Both the position numbers and the translations under genes were made by a program. From Pseudoduganella sp. (lineage in GTDB: Bacteria > Pseudomonadota > Gammaproteobacteria > Burkholderiales > Burkholderiaceae_D): a stretch of 42,203 bases of DNA. Under the pieces are notes generated by a model. The model made no database searches and had not been told where the DNA came from. It saw nothing but the letters and a program-made list of their open reading frames with translations. Where the stretch lies: positions 1 through 42,203 of the forward strand of contig JAJTCO010000051.1 of assembly GCA_021323265.1 (NCBI GenBank), in the 5' to 3' direction. Positions 8,696 through 17,331 of this stretch are shown in pieces (the first letter of the stretch is position 1; each line of letters starts with the position of its first letter).

Positions 8696-9364
8696 TTATT
8701 TCTTCCCCGCTTTTGCCTTGGCGACCAGGAAGTCCAGCACCTGCAGCGCGTTGGCGTGCAGCTGCGCCTCTTCCGGCATCGGCTCGATGGTCCGGCTTGC
8801 CTCGGCGGGGGAGGTCATGTAGCGGCCGTCGACGATCAGCATGGGCCAGTAGTCGACGCGGTAGTCGCCCATCATGCGCTCGGTGCGGCGCAGCTTGGCG
8901 GTCACGCCCATGCTGTTGTAGGCCTCGGCGAACCTGGCCTTGTCGATGCCGCGCGCGGCGGCCCAGTCCATCACCATGGCGTCGTTGCGCAGCGGGTTGT
9001 TCTCCACGTGCATGGCGTCGAACACCTTCTGGTGGTGCTGTTCCAGCACGCCCAGCGCTTCCAGCGTGAAGAACAGCTTTTGCTGCGGCAGCACGGACGG
9101 GCCGCGGCCGACGTGCACGCGCTTGAAGACGATGTTGTCGCCCTGCTTTTTCACCCACGCCGCCAGCGCCGGCTCCAGCGCGTAGCAATGGGGGCAGTAG
9201 TAGGCGAAGAACTCGATGACTTCGACCTTGTTGCCGCTGTCGGTGCGCTGCGGCTCGGTCAGCACGACGTAGTCGGTGCCGGCGACGGGGGCCGCCGGGG
9301 AAGCGGCGGCGCCGATGGCAAAGCTGCACAGCGCCAGGGCCAAGAGTTGCTTGAAGAGTTTCAT
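8696..9364 (-). CDS. dsbA: Thiol:disulfide interchange protein DsbA
   Basis: Periplasmic disulfide oxidase of the thioredoxin fold with an inserted helical domain. The signal peptide covers about residues 1-21 (AAA-S cleavage region) and the active site is C57-P-H-C60, the classic DsbA sequence. At 222 residues it has the normal length. The residue before the cis-proline (Pro174) is Trp in a YWPMLIVDG context, where DsbA proteins usually have Val-Pro-Thr; this could alter substrate or DsbB interaction. It lies between a SPOR gene (27 nt upstream) and the SDR gene. Confidence 0.92.
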   Translation of the reverse strand: MKLFKQLLALALCSFAIGAAASPAAPVAGTDYVVLTEPQRTDSGNKVEVIEFFAYYCPHCYALEPALAAWVKKQGDNIVFKRVHVGRGPSVLPQQKLFFTLEALGVLEQHHQKVFDAMHVENNPLRNDAMVMDWAAARGIDKARFAEAYNSMGVTAKLRRTERMMGDYRVDYWPMLIVDGRYMTSPAEASRTIEPMPEEAQLHANALQVLDFLVAKAKAGKK

Positions 9365-9391
9365 TGTCCTGGCTCCTAGATGGGGGCGGGT

Positions 9392-10063
9392 TTACTTCTG
9401 GTTGCGGACCACGGCGACGTCGATGCCGTTCTCGGACAGCTTGGCGCGCACCTTGTTCATGGCTTCCACCTGGGTGAAGGGGCCCATGCGCACGCGGTGC
9501 AGCACGCCGGCGTCGGTGCTGCGGTCGGAAACCGTGGCCTCGAAGCCCAGCAGTGCCAGCTTGGCGCGCGTGTTTTCCGCGTCGCCCACCTCGCGGAAGG
9601 CCCCCGCCTGCAGGTAGTACACGAACTTTTCCTCGCCCGGCAGGGCAGGGGCCGGCGCGGCCGCCTGCGCCGGCGGCGCCGCGCTGTTGACCGGCGGCGG
9701 CGCGCCAGGAGCGGTGGTGGCCGGTGCGGCCGGCTTGGCCGGGGCCTGGCCCTGCGCCTGGATGGTGTCCACCACCTTCTGCAGTTCGTCCGCCGGGGGC
9801 GGCTTGACCGCTTCCCGCTCGAACTCGCTGTTGGCCTTGCGCACGGCATCCTTGCTGCCATACATCGGCTTGTTCGGATCGGCGATCTGGCCCGATGCTG
9901 CGTCGGCCGGCTTGCCGTTTTTTGGTGCCTTGTCGGTGAAAGGCGATTGTCCCTTGGTGATCATCAGCGCGACGACCACCGCAATGACAAGCCCGATGAC
10001 CAGGCCGATGACGATACCGACCAGGGTGTTGCCTTGTTGCTGGCGCAGGGAACGGAAAGCCAT
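9392..10063 (-). CDS. SPOR domain protein, FtsN-like
   Basis: 223-residue bitopic protein: short cytoplasmic N-terminus, a strongly hydrophobic segment (about residues 14-36), a long Pro/Ala-rich linker (about 40-145) and a C-terminal SPOR domain (about 148-220, YYLQAGAFREVGDAENTRAKL). This is the architecture of FtsN-like division proteins. The gene directly follows argS (7 nt), an arrangement common in Burkholderiales. It could be the true FtsN of this organism, but the essential short helices of E. coli FtsN cannot be identified by eye. Confidence 0.87.
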   Translation of the reverse strand: MAFRSLRQQQGNTLVGIVIGLVIGLVIAVVVALMITKGQSPFTDKAPKNGKPADAASGQIADPNKPMYGSKDAVRKANSEFEREAVKPPPADELQKVVDTIQAQGQAPAKPAAPATTAPGAPPPVNSAAPPAQAAAPAPALPGEEKFVYYLQAGAFREVGDAENTRAKLALLGFEATVSDRSTDAGVLHRVRMGPFTQVEAMNKVRAKLSENGIDVAVVRNQK

Positions 10064-10070
10064 GTGGTCC

Positions 10071-11780
10071 TTACATTTGGTTGGGAGCGGATACGCCGAT
10101 CAGCGCCAGGCCATTGCGCAGGACCTGGCGGGTGGCGACCATCAGTGCCACGCGGGCGAGCTTGGTGGCTTCGTCTTCCACCAGCACTTTTTCGGCGAAG
10201 TAGAACGAGTGCAGCGCCGCTGCCAGGTCGCGCAGGTAGAAAGCCACCTGGTGCGGGCCCAGTTCGGCCTGCGCGCGCGCCAGCACTTCAGGGTATTGCG
10301 CCAGGGCGGCCAGCAGGGTCGCTTCGGTCGGCGCGGTCAGCGGCGACAGGTCGACGTTGGCCACCGAGGCTTCGTCGCCGCCCCAGTTGGCCAGCATGCG
10401 GCAGATACGCGCGTGAGCGTACTGCACGTAGTAGACCGGGTTCTCGTCGGAAGTCTTGAGCGCCACGTCCACGTCGAACACGAATTCGGTGTCGGCCTTG
10501 CGCGAGATCAGGAAGAAGCGCACGGCATCGCGGCCCTTGGTGATGTCGCCGCCGCCCGACCATTCGATCAGGTCGCGCACGGTCACGTAGGAGCCGGCGC
10601 GCTTGGAGATCTTCACCTCGGCGCCGTCCTTCATCACGGTGACCATCTTGTGCAGCACGTAGTCCGGGAAGCCCTGCGGGATGCCCAGGCCGACCGCCTG
10701 CAGGCCGGCGCGCACGCGCGCGATGGTGCCGTGGTGGTCGGAACCCTGCACGTTGATGGCCTGGGTGAAGCCGCGCTGGAACTTGACGATATGGTAGGCC
10801 ACGTCCGGCACGAAGTAGGTGTAGCCGCCGTCGGTCTTGCGCATGACGCGGTCCTTGTCGTCGCCGTAGTCGGTGGTGCGCAGCCACAGCGCGCCGCCGT
10901 CCTCGTAGGTGTGGCCGTTGGCCACCAGCGCCTCGACGGCCTTTTCCACCTTGCCGTCGGAGTACAGCGACGATTCCAGGTAGTAGTTGTCGAACTTCAC
11001 GCCGAAGGCCTGCAGGTCGATGTCCTGCTCGTTGCGCAGGTAGGTGACGGCGAAGGCGCGGATGTTCTCGATGTCTTCCACGTCGCCGGTGGCGGTGACC
11101 GGCTGGCCGTCGGAGGCCGAGACGGTCTTCCTGGCCAGGAAGTCGGCGGCGATGTCGGCGATGTAGTCGCCGTTGTAGGCCGATTCGGGCCACTGCGCAT
11201 CGCCCGGCTTGAAGCCCTTGGCGCGGCACTGCACGGAATTGGCCAGGGTCTGGATCTGCACGCCGGCGTCGTTGTAATAGAACTCGCGCGTGACCTTGGC
11301 GCCTTGCGCCTCGAACAGCGACGACAGCGCGTCGCCCAGGGCCGCCTGGCGGCCGTGGCCCACGTGCAGCGGGCCGGTCGGGTTGGCGGAGACGAATTCG
11401 ATGATGACGTTCTTGCCCGCCAGCGCTTCGCTCCGGCCGAACGCGGCGCCCTGCTGCAGCACGGCCTTGACCACCGACTGCTTGGCCGCATCGGTCACGC
11501 GCAGGTTGATGAAGCCGGGGCCGGCGATTTCCGCCGATGCCACCAGGGCCTTGCCGGCCGGGTTCTCCAGCACGCCGGCGACCACCTTCTGCGCCAGTTC
11601 GCGCGGGTTCATCTTCAGCTGCTTGGCCAGCTGCATGGCGATATTGCAGGCCACGTCGCCGTGCGAGGGGTCGCGCGGGCGCTCCAGCACCACGTTGGCG
11701 TTAACGTCGGAACCTTCCAGGATCGGCGCGAGTGCAGCCTGGAACAGGGAAATGATCTCTTGCTTTTGTTGGGCGAGCAT
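10071..11780 (-). CDS. argS: Arginyl-tRNA synthetase
   Basis: Class I synthetase that charges tRNA-Arg. It has an N-terminal Add1 domain (about residues 1-105), the Rossmann catalytic domain with the HIGH signature in the form HVGH (within [19 protein letters not shown]) and a C-terminal alpha-helical DALR anticodon-binding domain. The KMSKS region reads KISKRAGS. The 569-residue length is normal. The ATG at 11780 is followed by a typical MLAQQKQEI start. A candidate sigma-70 promoter lies about 55 nt upstream. Confidence 0.97.
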   Translation of the reverse strand: MLAQQKQEIISLFQAALAPILEGSDVNANVVLERPRDPSHGDVACNIAMQLAKQLKMNPRELAQKVVAGVLENPAGKALVASAEIAGPGFINLRVTDAAKQSVVKAVLQQGAAFGRSEALAGKNVIIEFVSANPTGPLHVGHGRQAALGDALSSLFEAQGAKVTREFYYNDAGVQIQTLANSVQCRAKGFKPGDAQWPESAYNGDYIADIAADFLARKTVSASDGQPVTATGDVEDIENIRAFAVTYLRNEQDIDLQAFGVKFDNYYLESSLYSDGKVEKAVEALVANGHTYEDGGALWLRTTDYGDDKDRVMRKTDGGYTYFVPDVAYHIVKFQRGFTQAINVQGSDHHGTIARVRAGLQAVGLGIPQGFPDYVLHKMVTVMKDGAEVKISKRAGSYVTVRDLIEWSGGGDITKGRDAVRFFLISRKADTEFVFDVDVALKTSDENPVYYVQYAHARICRMLANWGGDEASVANVDLSPLTAPTEATLLAALAQYPEVLARAQAELGPHQVAFYLRDLAAALHSFYFAEKVLVEDEATKLARVALMVATRQVLRNGLALIGVSAPNQM

Positions 11781-11835
11781 GTGAATGGCTGGGCGGCGCT
11801 GGGCCTGCCTCTATGTAAACGTCTGAAAGAGGGAC

Positions 11836-11863
11836 ATTATACTTGTTTGCAAGAACGGGTAAA
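11836..11863 (-). promoter_or_regulatory. Candidate sigma-70 promoter of argS
   Basis: Read on the minus strand: TTTACC (11863-11858), 16-nt spacer, perfect TATAAT (11841-11836). It lies about 55 nt before the argS start. The -10 is exact and the -35 matches 4 of 6. The rest of the 252-nt gap between argS and rsmB shows one GC-rich hairpin (CCCGGCC/GGCCGGG) without a T-run and no small gene. Confidence 0.5.
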
Positions 11864-12032
11864 TCAGGGCTGGACAGGCGCCGGCTTGCCAGGCTTGCAT
11901 GGTCCGGCCCGGCCTTTCCCGGCCGGGGCGCATCCGCTCCCGGGTTACAATCCTGGTTTTCACAGATTTTCCGCGATAGAAGCGGCCTGCCGGGCCGTTC
12001 CGCCGGCTGGCGGGCGCGATGACAGGATTGCA

Positions 12033-13624
12033 ATGACTAAGAAAGAGCGCCCGACCCTCTCCCTGAAACCGGCCGCCAAGGCGACCGCCCCGGCGGCGCC
12101 GGCGCGCAAGCCCGGACCGCGTCCGGCCGGCGCCAAGCCTGCCGCAGGCAAGCCCGCCGCTGCCGCGCCGGGTAGCGCGCGCGGCCCGCGTCCGGGCGGG
12201 GAAACCCGCGGCGCAGGCAGCGCCTCGCCATGGGCCGGGCGCAAGCCGGCGCCAGCGGCTCCAGCGGCGCCAGCGGCGCCGACGCGCCCCCCGGCCAAGC
12301 CGGCCCTGCGCGAAGCCCACCACCGCGACCTGAAGCCGCGCCTGCAGACCGAATTCCAGTCCGCACTGAAACACGATTCCCTGGCCTTTGCCCTGCTGGG
12401 CGCCGCCACGGCCGCGGTGCAGGTGCAGCAGGGGACGGCCTTGCCGCAAGCCCTGGGCGCGGTGTTCGCTTCCAGCGACGCCATGCCCCAGGCGCGCGGC
12501 GCGATCCAGGACATTGCCTACCGCGCCATGCGCCAGCTGGCGCTGAGCGAAATCCTGATCGGCCTGATGGCGCCCAAGGCCCCGGATCCGCTGGTGCAGG
12601 CCCTGTTGTCGGTGGCGCTGCCGCTGATGCACCCGGCCGACGGCAGCCCGGCGCCGTACGAAGCGTTTACCGTGGTCGACCAGGCCGTGACGGCCGCCGG
12701 CTCGCACCCGGACACGGCGCGCGCCAAGAACATGGTGAACGCCCTGCTGCGCCGCTTCCTGCGCGAGAAGGAGGAGCTGCTGCAGGAAGCGCTGCAGCAG
12801 CCCGAAGCGAAATACAACTACCCGCAATGGTGGATCGATGCCGTCATCACCGCCTATCCCAAGCAGTGGGAGCAGGTGCTGGCCGCCGGCAACCAGGCCC
12901 CGCCGCTGACCCTGCGCGTCAACACGCGCCGCACCAGCGTGGAAGCCTACCTGGCACGCCTGGAGCAGGAGGGCGTGGCGGCGCGCCGGATCGGCCCCTG
13001 TGCGGTCCGCCTGGACAAGCCGGTGCCGGTGCTGCAGATCCCCGGCTTTGCCGAAGGCGACGTTTCGGTGCAGGACGCCGGCGCCCAGCTGGCGGCCCCG
13101 CTGCTGGACGTGCAGCCGGGCATGCGCGTGCTGGACGCCTGCGCCGCCCCCGGCGGCAAGACGTGCCACATCCTGGAACTGGCCGATGTCAATTTGACAG
13201 CGCTCGACGCCGATGCGAAGCGCCTGCAGCGGGTGCAGGAAAACCTGGAGCGCCTGCACCTGCAGGCCAGCCTGCAGCCGGCCGAGGCCCAGGCCGACGC
13301 CTGGTGGGACGGCCAGCCCTTCGACCGCATCCTGGCCGACGTGCCGTGCACGGCCTCGGGCATCGTGCGCCGCCACCCGGACATCCGCTGGCTGCGCCGC
13401 AAGAGCGACACCCGTCAACTTGCAACACTTTCGTCGCAAATTCTCGACAATCTTTGGAAAATGCTCGCCCCCAATGGTAAATTGCTGTTCGGGCGCAGGC
13501 GGCCGCTTTCGCGGTGCGCCACCGCGCCACCCGTCTCGATGCGCCAGGCCAGTTGCTGCCACTGGGCGGCACCGAGCAGGATCACGATGGATTGTTCTAC
13601 GCATTGTTCCAGAAAGATGCGTGA
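12033..13624 (+). pseudogene. rsmB: 16S rRNA m5C967 methyltransferase RsmB, disrupted by an internal deletion/frameshift
   Basis: RsmB methylates C967 of 16S rRNA. A ~95-residue Ala/Pro/Lys-rich extension precedes the NusB-like domain (about 105-250) and the SAM-binding Rossmann domain (DACAAPGGKT; motif IV DVPC with Cys439). The frame is normal to Phe486 (base 13490). There the motif VI segment containing the TCS nucleophile is missing. The expected C-terminus (AQAAAFAVRH through to GLFYALFQKDA) resumes at 13493 in another frame and stops at 13624. The frame offset fits a loss of 3n+1 bases, about 31 nt by comparison with the family. As written, the enzyme lacks its nucleophile. The disrupted frame continues open into the DUF4390 gene. 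Sequencing or assembly error remains possible. Confidence 0.88.
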
Positions 13625-14222
13625 CCTTTTGACGAGCACCAGGCAAGTGATCCAAAGATTTTTTCGACTCCTTTGCTGGCAGCTGCTGTTGACGCTTGCG
13701 TGTGCGTTACCGCACGCCGCCCGTGCCGCCGATGAAACGGTGGAGATCACGCGCGCCTATATCGAAGCGGCGGAGGAGGGCTACCGCCTGTCCGCCAACT
13801 ACTCCTTCGAACTGAGCCACGGCCTGGAAGACGCGGTGCAATCCGGGGTCTCGCTGCACTTCACCACTGAAATCAGCTTCACCCGGCCGCGCTGGTACTG
13901 GTTCGACGAGAAAGCCGTCACCGCCAAGCGCACCCACAAGCTGTGGTACGACGTGCTTACGCGCCAGTACCACGTGAAGATCATCGGTTCCGTGGCCCAG
14001 CCGTTTCCCACGCTGGACGCGGCGCTGTTCTTCATCCGCCGCCCCACCCGCTGGGTGGTGGCGCCGCGCGGCGCCCTGAAGGTGGGCGAAACGTACAACG
14101 TGACCCTGCGCATGGGCATGGACAAGGACTACCTGCCCAAGCCGATCCAGGTCAACGCCTTCAACAACAGCGAGTGGCGCCTCGCGTCCAACAAGAAGTC
14201 CTTCCAGTACAGGGCTGAGTAA
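13617..14222 (+). CDS. DUF4390 domain-containing protein (exported, unknown function)
   Basis: 201-residue protein with an N-terminal signal peptide (hydrophobic core LLCWQLLLTLACALPHAARA, cleavage probably after ARA) and a DUF4390-like body rich in aromatic and basic residues (FTRPRWYWFDEK, HKLWYDVLTRQYHV). The function is unknown; this family is regularly found just upstream of ntrYX in Burkholderiales, which suggests a link to that signalling pair. The ATG at 13617 overlaps the intact-frame rsmB stop by 8 nt; GTG at 13647 is an alternative start. The stop is directly followed by the ntrY start (TAAGTG). It lies in the same frame as the shifted rsmB. Confidence 0.85.
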   Translation: MRDLLTSTRQVIQRFFRLLCWQLLLTLACALPHAARAADETVEITRAYIEAAEEGYRLSANYSFELSHGLEDAVQSGVSLHFTTEISFTRPRWYWFDEKAVTAKRTHKLWYDVLTRQYHVKIIGSVAQPFPTLDAALFFIRRPTRWVVAPRGALKVGETYNVTLRMGMDKDYLPKPIQVNAFNNSEWRLASNKKSFQYRAE

Positions 14223-16505
14223 GTGACGTCTGCTCTCAGGTACCTGTTTGTCGTCGCCGGCGCGGTTTGCAGCATCCTGCTGTTCCTGCTGGCCTCGGCC
14301 TCCGACAGTTCGACTTTCCTCGAGCGCTACTACGGCTGGCTGCTCGGGCTGAACGCCGCCGTCGCGGTGGCACTGGTGCTGCTGGTCGGGGTCTCCCTGT
14401 TCCGGCTCTATTCGCGCTACAAGAGCGGCAAGTTCGGTTCGCGCCTGATGACGCGGCTGGTGGTGCTGTTTGCCGCCATCGGCGTGCTGCCCGGCCTCAT
14501 CATCTTCATGGTGTCGGTGCAGTTCCTGGGCCACTCCATCGATTCCTGGTTCAACGTGCGCGTCGAGGAAGCCTTGGACGCGGGCCTGGACCTGGGCCGC
14601 GCCGCGCTCGACGAGTCGCTGGCCGAACTGGAAGCCCAGGCGCGCGGCACGGTGCGCCAGCTGGCCGAAGACCCGTTCTACGCCGCCCCGGCCACGCTGG
14701 CGCGCTTCGTGCGCCGCAACCCCGGCACGCAGAGCGCCATCATCGTCGATGCGGACGGCGGCCTGATCGTCTCGGCCATGGGCGAGCGCCGCGTCAACCT
14801 GTCGGCCGACCTGCCTACCGCGGCCATGCTGGCGCAGGCGAAGGAAGACCCTTCGTACGCCGGCTACGAGGGCGGCGGCGAGCTGCGCGAAGACCATGCG
14901 GGCGCGCCGCCGGCGCCGCCGGACGCCAACAACGTGCTGCGCCTGCGCGTGCTGATGGCCATTCCCGATCCCGTGCAGCCTTCCGGCGCCCACCTGGCCC
15001 CGCGTTACCTGCAGATCATCCAGGCCGTGCCCCAGCGCCTGGCCGCCAACGGCGAGATCTTGCGCACCGCCTATTCGGACTACAAGGAACGCTTCGTGGC
15101 CCGCGCCGGGCTGCGCAAGATGTACCTGGTGATGCTGACGCTGACGCTGCTGCTGGCGGTGTTCGGCGCCATAGCCGCCGCCTTCCTGATCGCCAACGAC
15201 CTGGCCCAGCCCCTCTTGCTGCTGGCCGAAGGCACGCGCGCGGTGGCCGAGGGCGACCTCTCGCCGCGTCCCATTGTCGCCAGCTCGGACGAACTGGGCA
15301 CGCTGACCCAATCGTTCAACACCATGACGCGCCAGCTGTCCGAAGCGCGCAGCGCCGTCGAGCGCAACCGCGTGGCGCTGCAGAACGCCAAGGCCCACCT
15401 GGAATCGGTGCTGGCGAACATGTCGGCCGGCGTGATGGTGCTCGATTCCGAATTCCGTCTGGTCACCTGCAACGATTCGGTCGAACGCATCCTGCAGCAC
15501 GCCGGCGTCACCCTGATCGGCCAGCCGCTTGCCGAAGTGGAGGGCATGCAGGAGTTCGCGGCCGCCATCATCAACGCCTTCTCGGCCCAGAGCGCGCAGT
15601 CGGCCGCCGGGCGCAACGTGGCGCGCCTGCACTGGCAACGCCAGATCGAGATCGCGCGCCCGCCCGGCAGCGCCGAGGAAAACGAACTGATCCTGCTGAC
15701 GCGCGGCTCGCGCCTGCCGCTGGAGACGGGCGCCGGCTACATCGTCGTGTTCGACGACATCACCGACGTGATTTCGGCCCAGCGCTCGATCGCCTGGGGC
15801 GAAGTGGCGCGCCGCCTGGCCCACGAAATCAAGAACCCGCTGACGCCTATCCAGCTGTCGGCGGAACGCCTGCAAATGAAGCTTGAATCCAAGCTTGCCG
15901 GCCCCGATGTGGAATTGCTCAACAAAGCCTCCACCACCATCGTCAACCAGGTCTCGGCCATGAAGCGCATGGTCGACGACTTCCGCGATTACGCCCGCAC
16001 CCCGCCTGCCGTGCTGCATCCGCTGGACCTGAACTCGCTGGTCGAGGAGATCCTGCACCTGTACGGCAGCGGCGAGGGCAACGACATCATCCACGCCAAC
16101 CTGGCGCCGGCCCTGCCCATGGTCATGGGCGACGACACGCAATTGCGCCAGGTGATCCACAACCTGCTGCAAAATGCGCAGGACGCGCTGCAGGAGCATC
16201 CGCCGGCAGACGCCGAACCGCGCATCGACGTGGTCACGGAGGGCATCATCTACCAGAGTGCGGACGGCGGCACCCGTATTGCGGTGCGGCTCTCAATCTC
16301 GGACAATGGCCCCGGTTTCGCACCGAAAATCCTGGCCAATGCCTTCGAGCCGTACGTGACTTCCAAGGCGAAGGGCACCGGTTTGGGCCTGGCGATGGTG
16401 AAGAAGATTATCGAGGAACACGGGGGCCGGATCGATATCCAGAACCGTGACGATAGAAGTGGTGCGTCGGTGCTGATTTTGCTGTTAAAGTTGGCGCCGG
16501 TGTAG
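14223..16505 (+). CDS. ntrY: NtrY-type sensor histidine kinase
   Basis: Membrane sensor kinase of the NtrY family, 760 residues. It has three N-terminal membrane segments (about 6-24, 40-60, 78-104), a periplasmic sensing region (about 105-298), a fourth membrane segment (300-324), a HAMP domain (325-378), a PAS domain (about 392-505), then the DHp domain with the H-box RRLAHEIKNPLTPIQLS (His534). The ATP-binding domain shows the N-box NLLQNAQDAL (647-656), G1 DNGPGFA (694-700) and GTGLGLA. All catalytic motifs are intact. The GTG start directly abuts the DUF4390 stop, implying coupling. The family is linked to nitrogen, redox or envelope control; the signal here is unknown. Confidence 0.93.
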   Translation: MTSALRYLFVVAGAVCSILLFLLASASDSSTFLERYYGWLLGLNAAVAVALVLLVGVSLFRLYSRYKSGKFGSRLMTRLVVLFAAIGVLPGLIIFMVSVQFLGHSIDSWFNVRVEEALDAGLDLGRAALDESLAELEAQARGTVRQLAEDPFYAAPATLARFVRRNPGTQSAIIVDADGGLIVSAMGERRVNLSADLPTAAMLAQAKEDPSYAGYEGGGELREDHAGAPPAPPDANNVLRLRVLMAIPDPVQPSGAHLAPRYLQIIQAVPQRLAANGEILRTAYSDYKERFVARAGLRKMYLVMLTLTLLLAVFGAIAAAFLIANDLAQPLLLLAEGTRAVAEGDLSPRPIVASSDELGTLTQSFNTMTRQLSEARSAVERNRVALQNAKAHLESVLANMSAGVMVLDSEFRLVTCNDSVERILQHAGVTLIGQPLAEVEGMQEFAAAIINAFSAQSAQSAAGRNVARLHWQRQIEIARPPGSAEENELILLTRGSRLPLETGAGYIVVFDDITDVISAQRSIAWGEVARRLAHEIKNPLTPIQLSAERLQMKLESKLAGPDVELLNKASTTIVNQVSAMKRMVDDFRDYARTPPAVLHPLDLNSLVEEILHLYGSGEGNDIIHANLAPALPMVMGDDTQLRQVIHNLLQNAQDALQEHPPADAEPRIDVVTEGIIYQSADGGTRIAVRLSISDNGPGFAPKILANAFEPYVTSKAKGTGLGLAMVKKIIEEHGGRIDIQNRDDRSGASVLILLLKLAPV

Positions 16506-16534
16506 TTGGCATAATATTGTTGGACTAATAAAAT
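16506..16534 (+). promoter_or_regulatory. Candidate sigma-70 promoter of the ntrX-like gene
   Basis: TTGGCA (16506-16511), a 17-nt spacer and TAAAAT (16529-16534): 5 of 6 matches in both boxes at ideal spacing. It begins one base after the ntrY stop, in an unusually AT-rich 99-nt gap. It would give a leader of about 65 nt before the ATG at 16605, which has a purine-rich ribosome site. This would uncouple the regulator from its kinase. Confidence 0.55.
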
Positions 16535-16604
16535 CATTGTCGCGCCGACAGGTATAGAATGCCTGCGTAGAAAGCGAAAAAAAGAGGGAAGGGGCAAGGG
16601 ATAC

Positions 16605-17321
16605 ATGGCAAACATTCTCGTAGTTGATGATGAAATGGGCATCCGGGAGTTACTCTCGGAAATCCTGGGAGACGAAGGTCACGCGGTCACGCTGGCGGAG
16701 AACGCCCAGCAGGCGCGCCAAGCCCGCGCCGCCGGGACGCCCGATCTGGTCCTGCTCGACATCTGGATGCCGGACACGGACGGCGTGACGCTGCTCAAGG
16801 AGTGGCAGCGCGACGGCCTGCTGACCATGCCGGTGATCATGATGTCCGGTCACGCCACCATCGATACCGCGGTGGAGGCGACGCGCATCGGCGCCCTGAA
16901 TTTCCTGGAAAAGCCGATTGCGATGCAAAAGCTGCTGAAGGCCGTGCAGGCTGGCCTGAGCCGCGCCCAGGAGGCGGTGCGCGCGCCGGTCATGGCATCG
17001 CGCCCGGCAATGCCGGCGCCGGCGGAGGACAGCGGCAGCTTCGGCCAGGCCCAGGTGGCGCAGCAGCCGGTCACCCACAACCTCGGCATGGCACGCGCGG
17101 TCAACGGCGACAACCCGATCTTCAACCTGTCGTTCGACCTGCCGCTGCGGGAAGCGCGCGACGCTTTCGAGCGCATGTACTTCGAACACCACCTGGGGCG
17201 CGAAGGCGGCAGCATGACCCGCGTGGCGGAGAAGACCGGACTGGAGCGCACCCACCTGTACCGCAAGCTCAAGCAACTGGGCGTGGAGCCCGGCAAGCTG
17301 TCGAAGAAAAACCAGGCGTGA
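16605..17321 (+). CDS. Short NtrX-like response regulator (REC + Fis HTH, no AAA+)
   Basis: 238-residue response regulator. The receiver domain (1-120) has phospho-acceptor Asp52 in LLDIWMPDTDG, plus Ser81 and Lys103. A low-complexity Ala/Pro/Gln linker (about 125-165) leads to a Fis-type helix-turn-helix (about 185-235, VAEKTGLERTHLYRKLKQLGV) typical of NtrC-family regulators. The ~230-residue AAA+ domain that contacts sigma-54 is absent without a sign of frameshift. It should therefore bind DNA but cannot drive open-complex formation by sigma-54 RNA polymerase. The partner is almost certainly the NtrY-like kinase upstream. Confidence 0.9.
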   Translation: MANILVVDDEMGIRELLSEILGDEGHAVTLAENAQQARQARAAGTPDLVLLDIWMPDTDGVTLLKEWQRDGLLTMPVIMMSGHATIDTAVEATRIGALNFLEKPIAMQKLLKAVQAGLSRAQEAVRAPVMASRPAMPAPAEDSGSFGQAQVAQQPVTHNLGMARAVNGDNPIFNLSFDLPLREARDAFERMYFEHHLGREGGSMTRVAEKTGLERTHLYRKLKQLGVEPGKLSKKNQA

Positions 17322-17331
17322 CGGCCCGCGC

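Noticed and set aside
9687..12032. Long plus-strand frame running through the antisense of argS into rsmB
   Set aside because: The first part is only the complement of the SPOR gene and argS; a real start for RsmB is the ATG at 12033.
16507..16523. Sigma-54 promoter (TGGCAT...TTG) before ntrX
   Set aside because: The -12 element is one base too close and lacks the GC doublet; the overlapping sigma-70 pattern fits much better.
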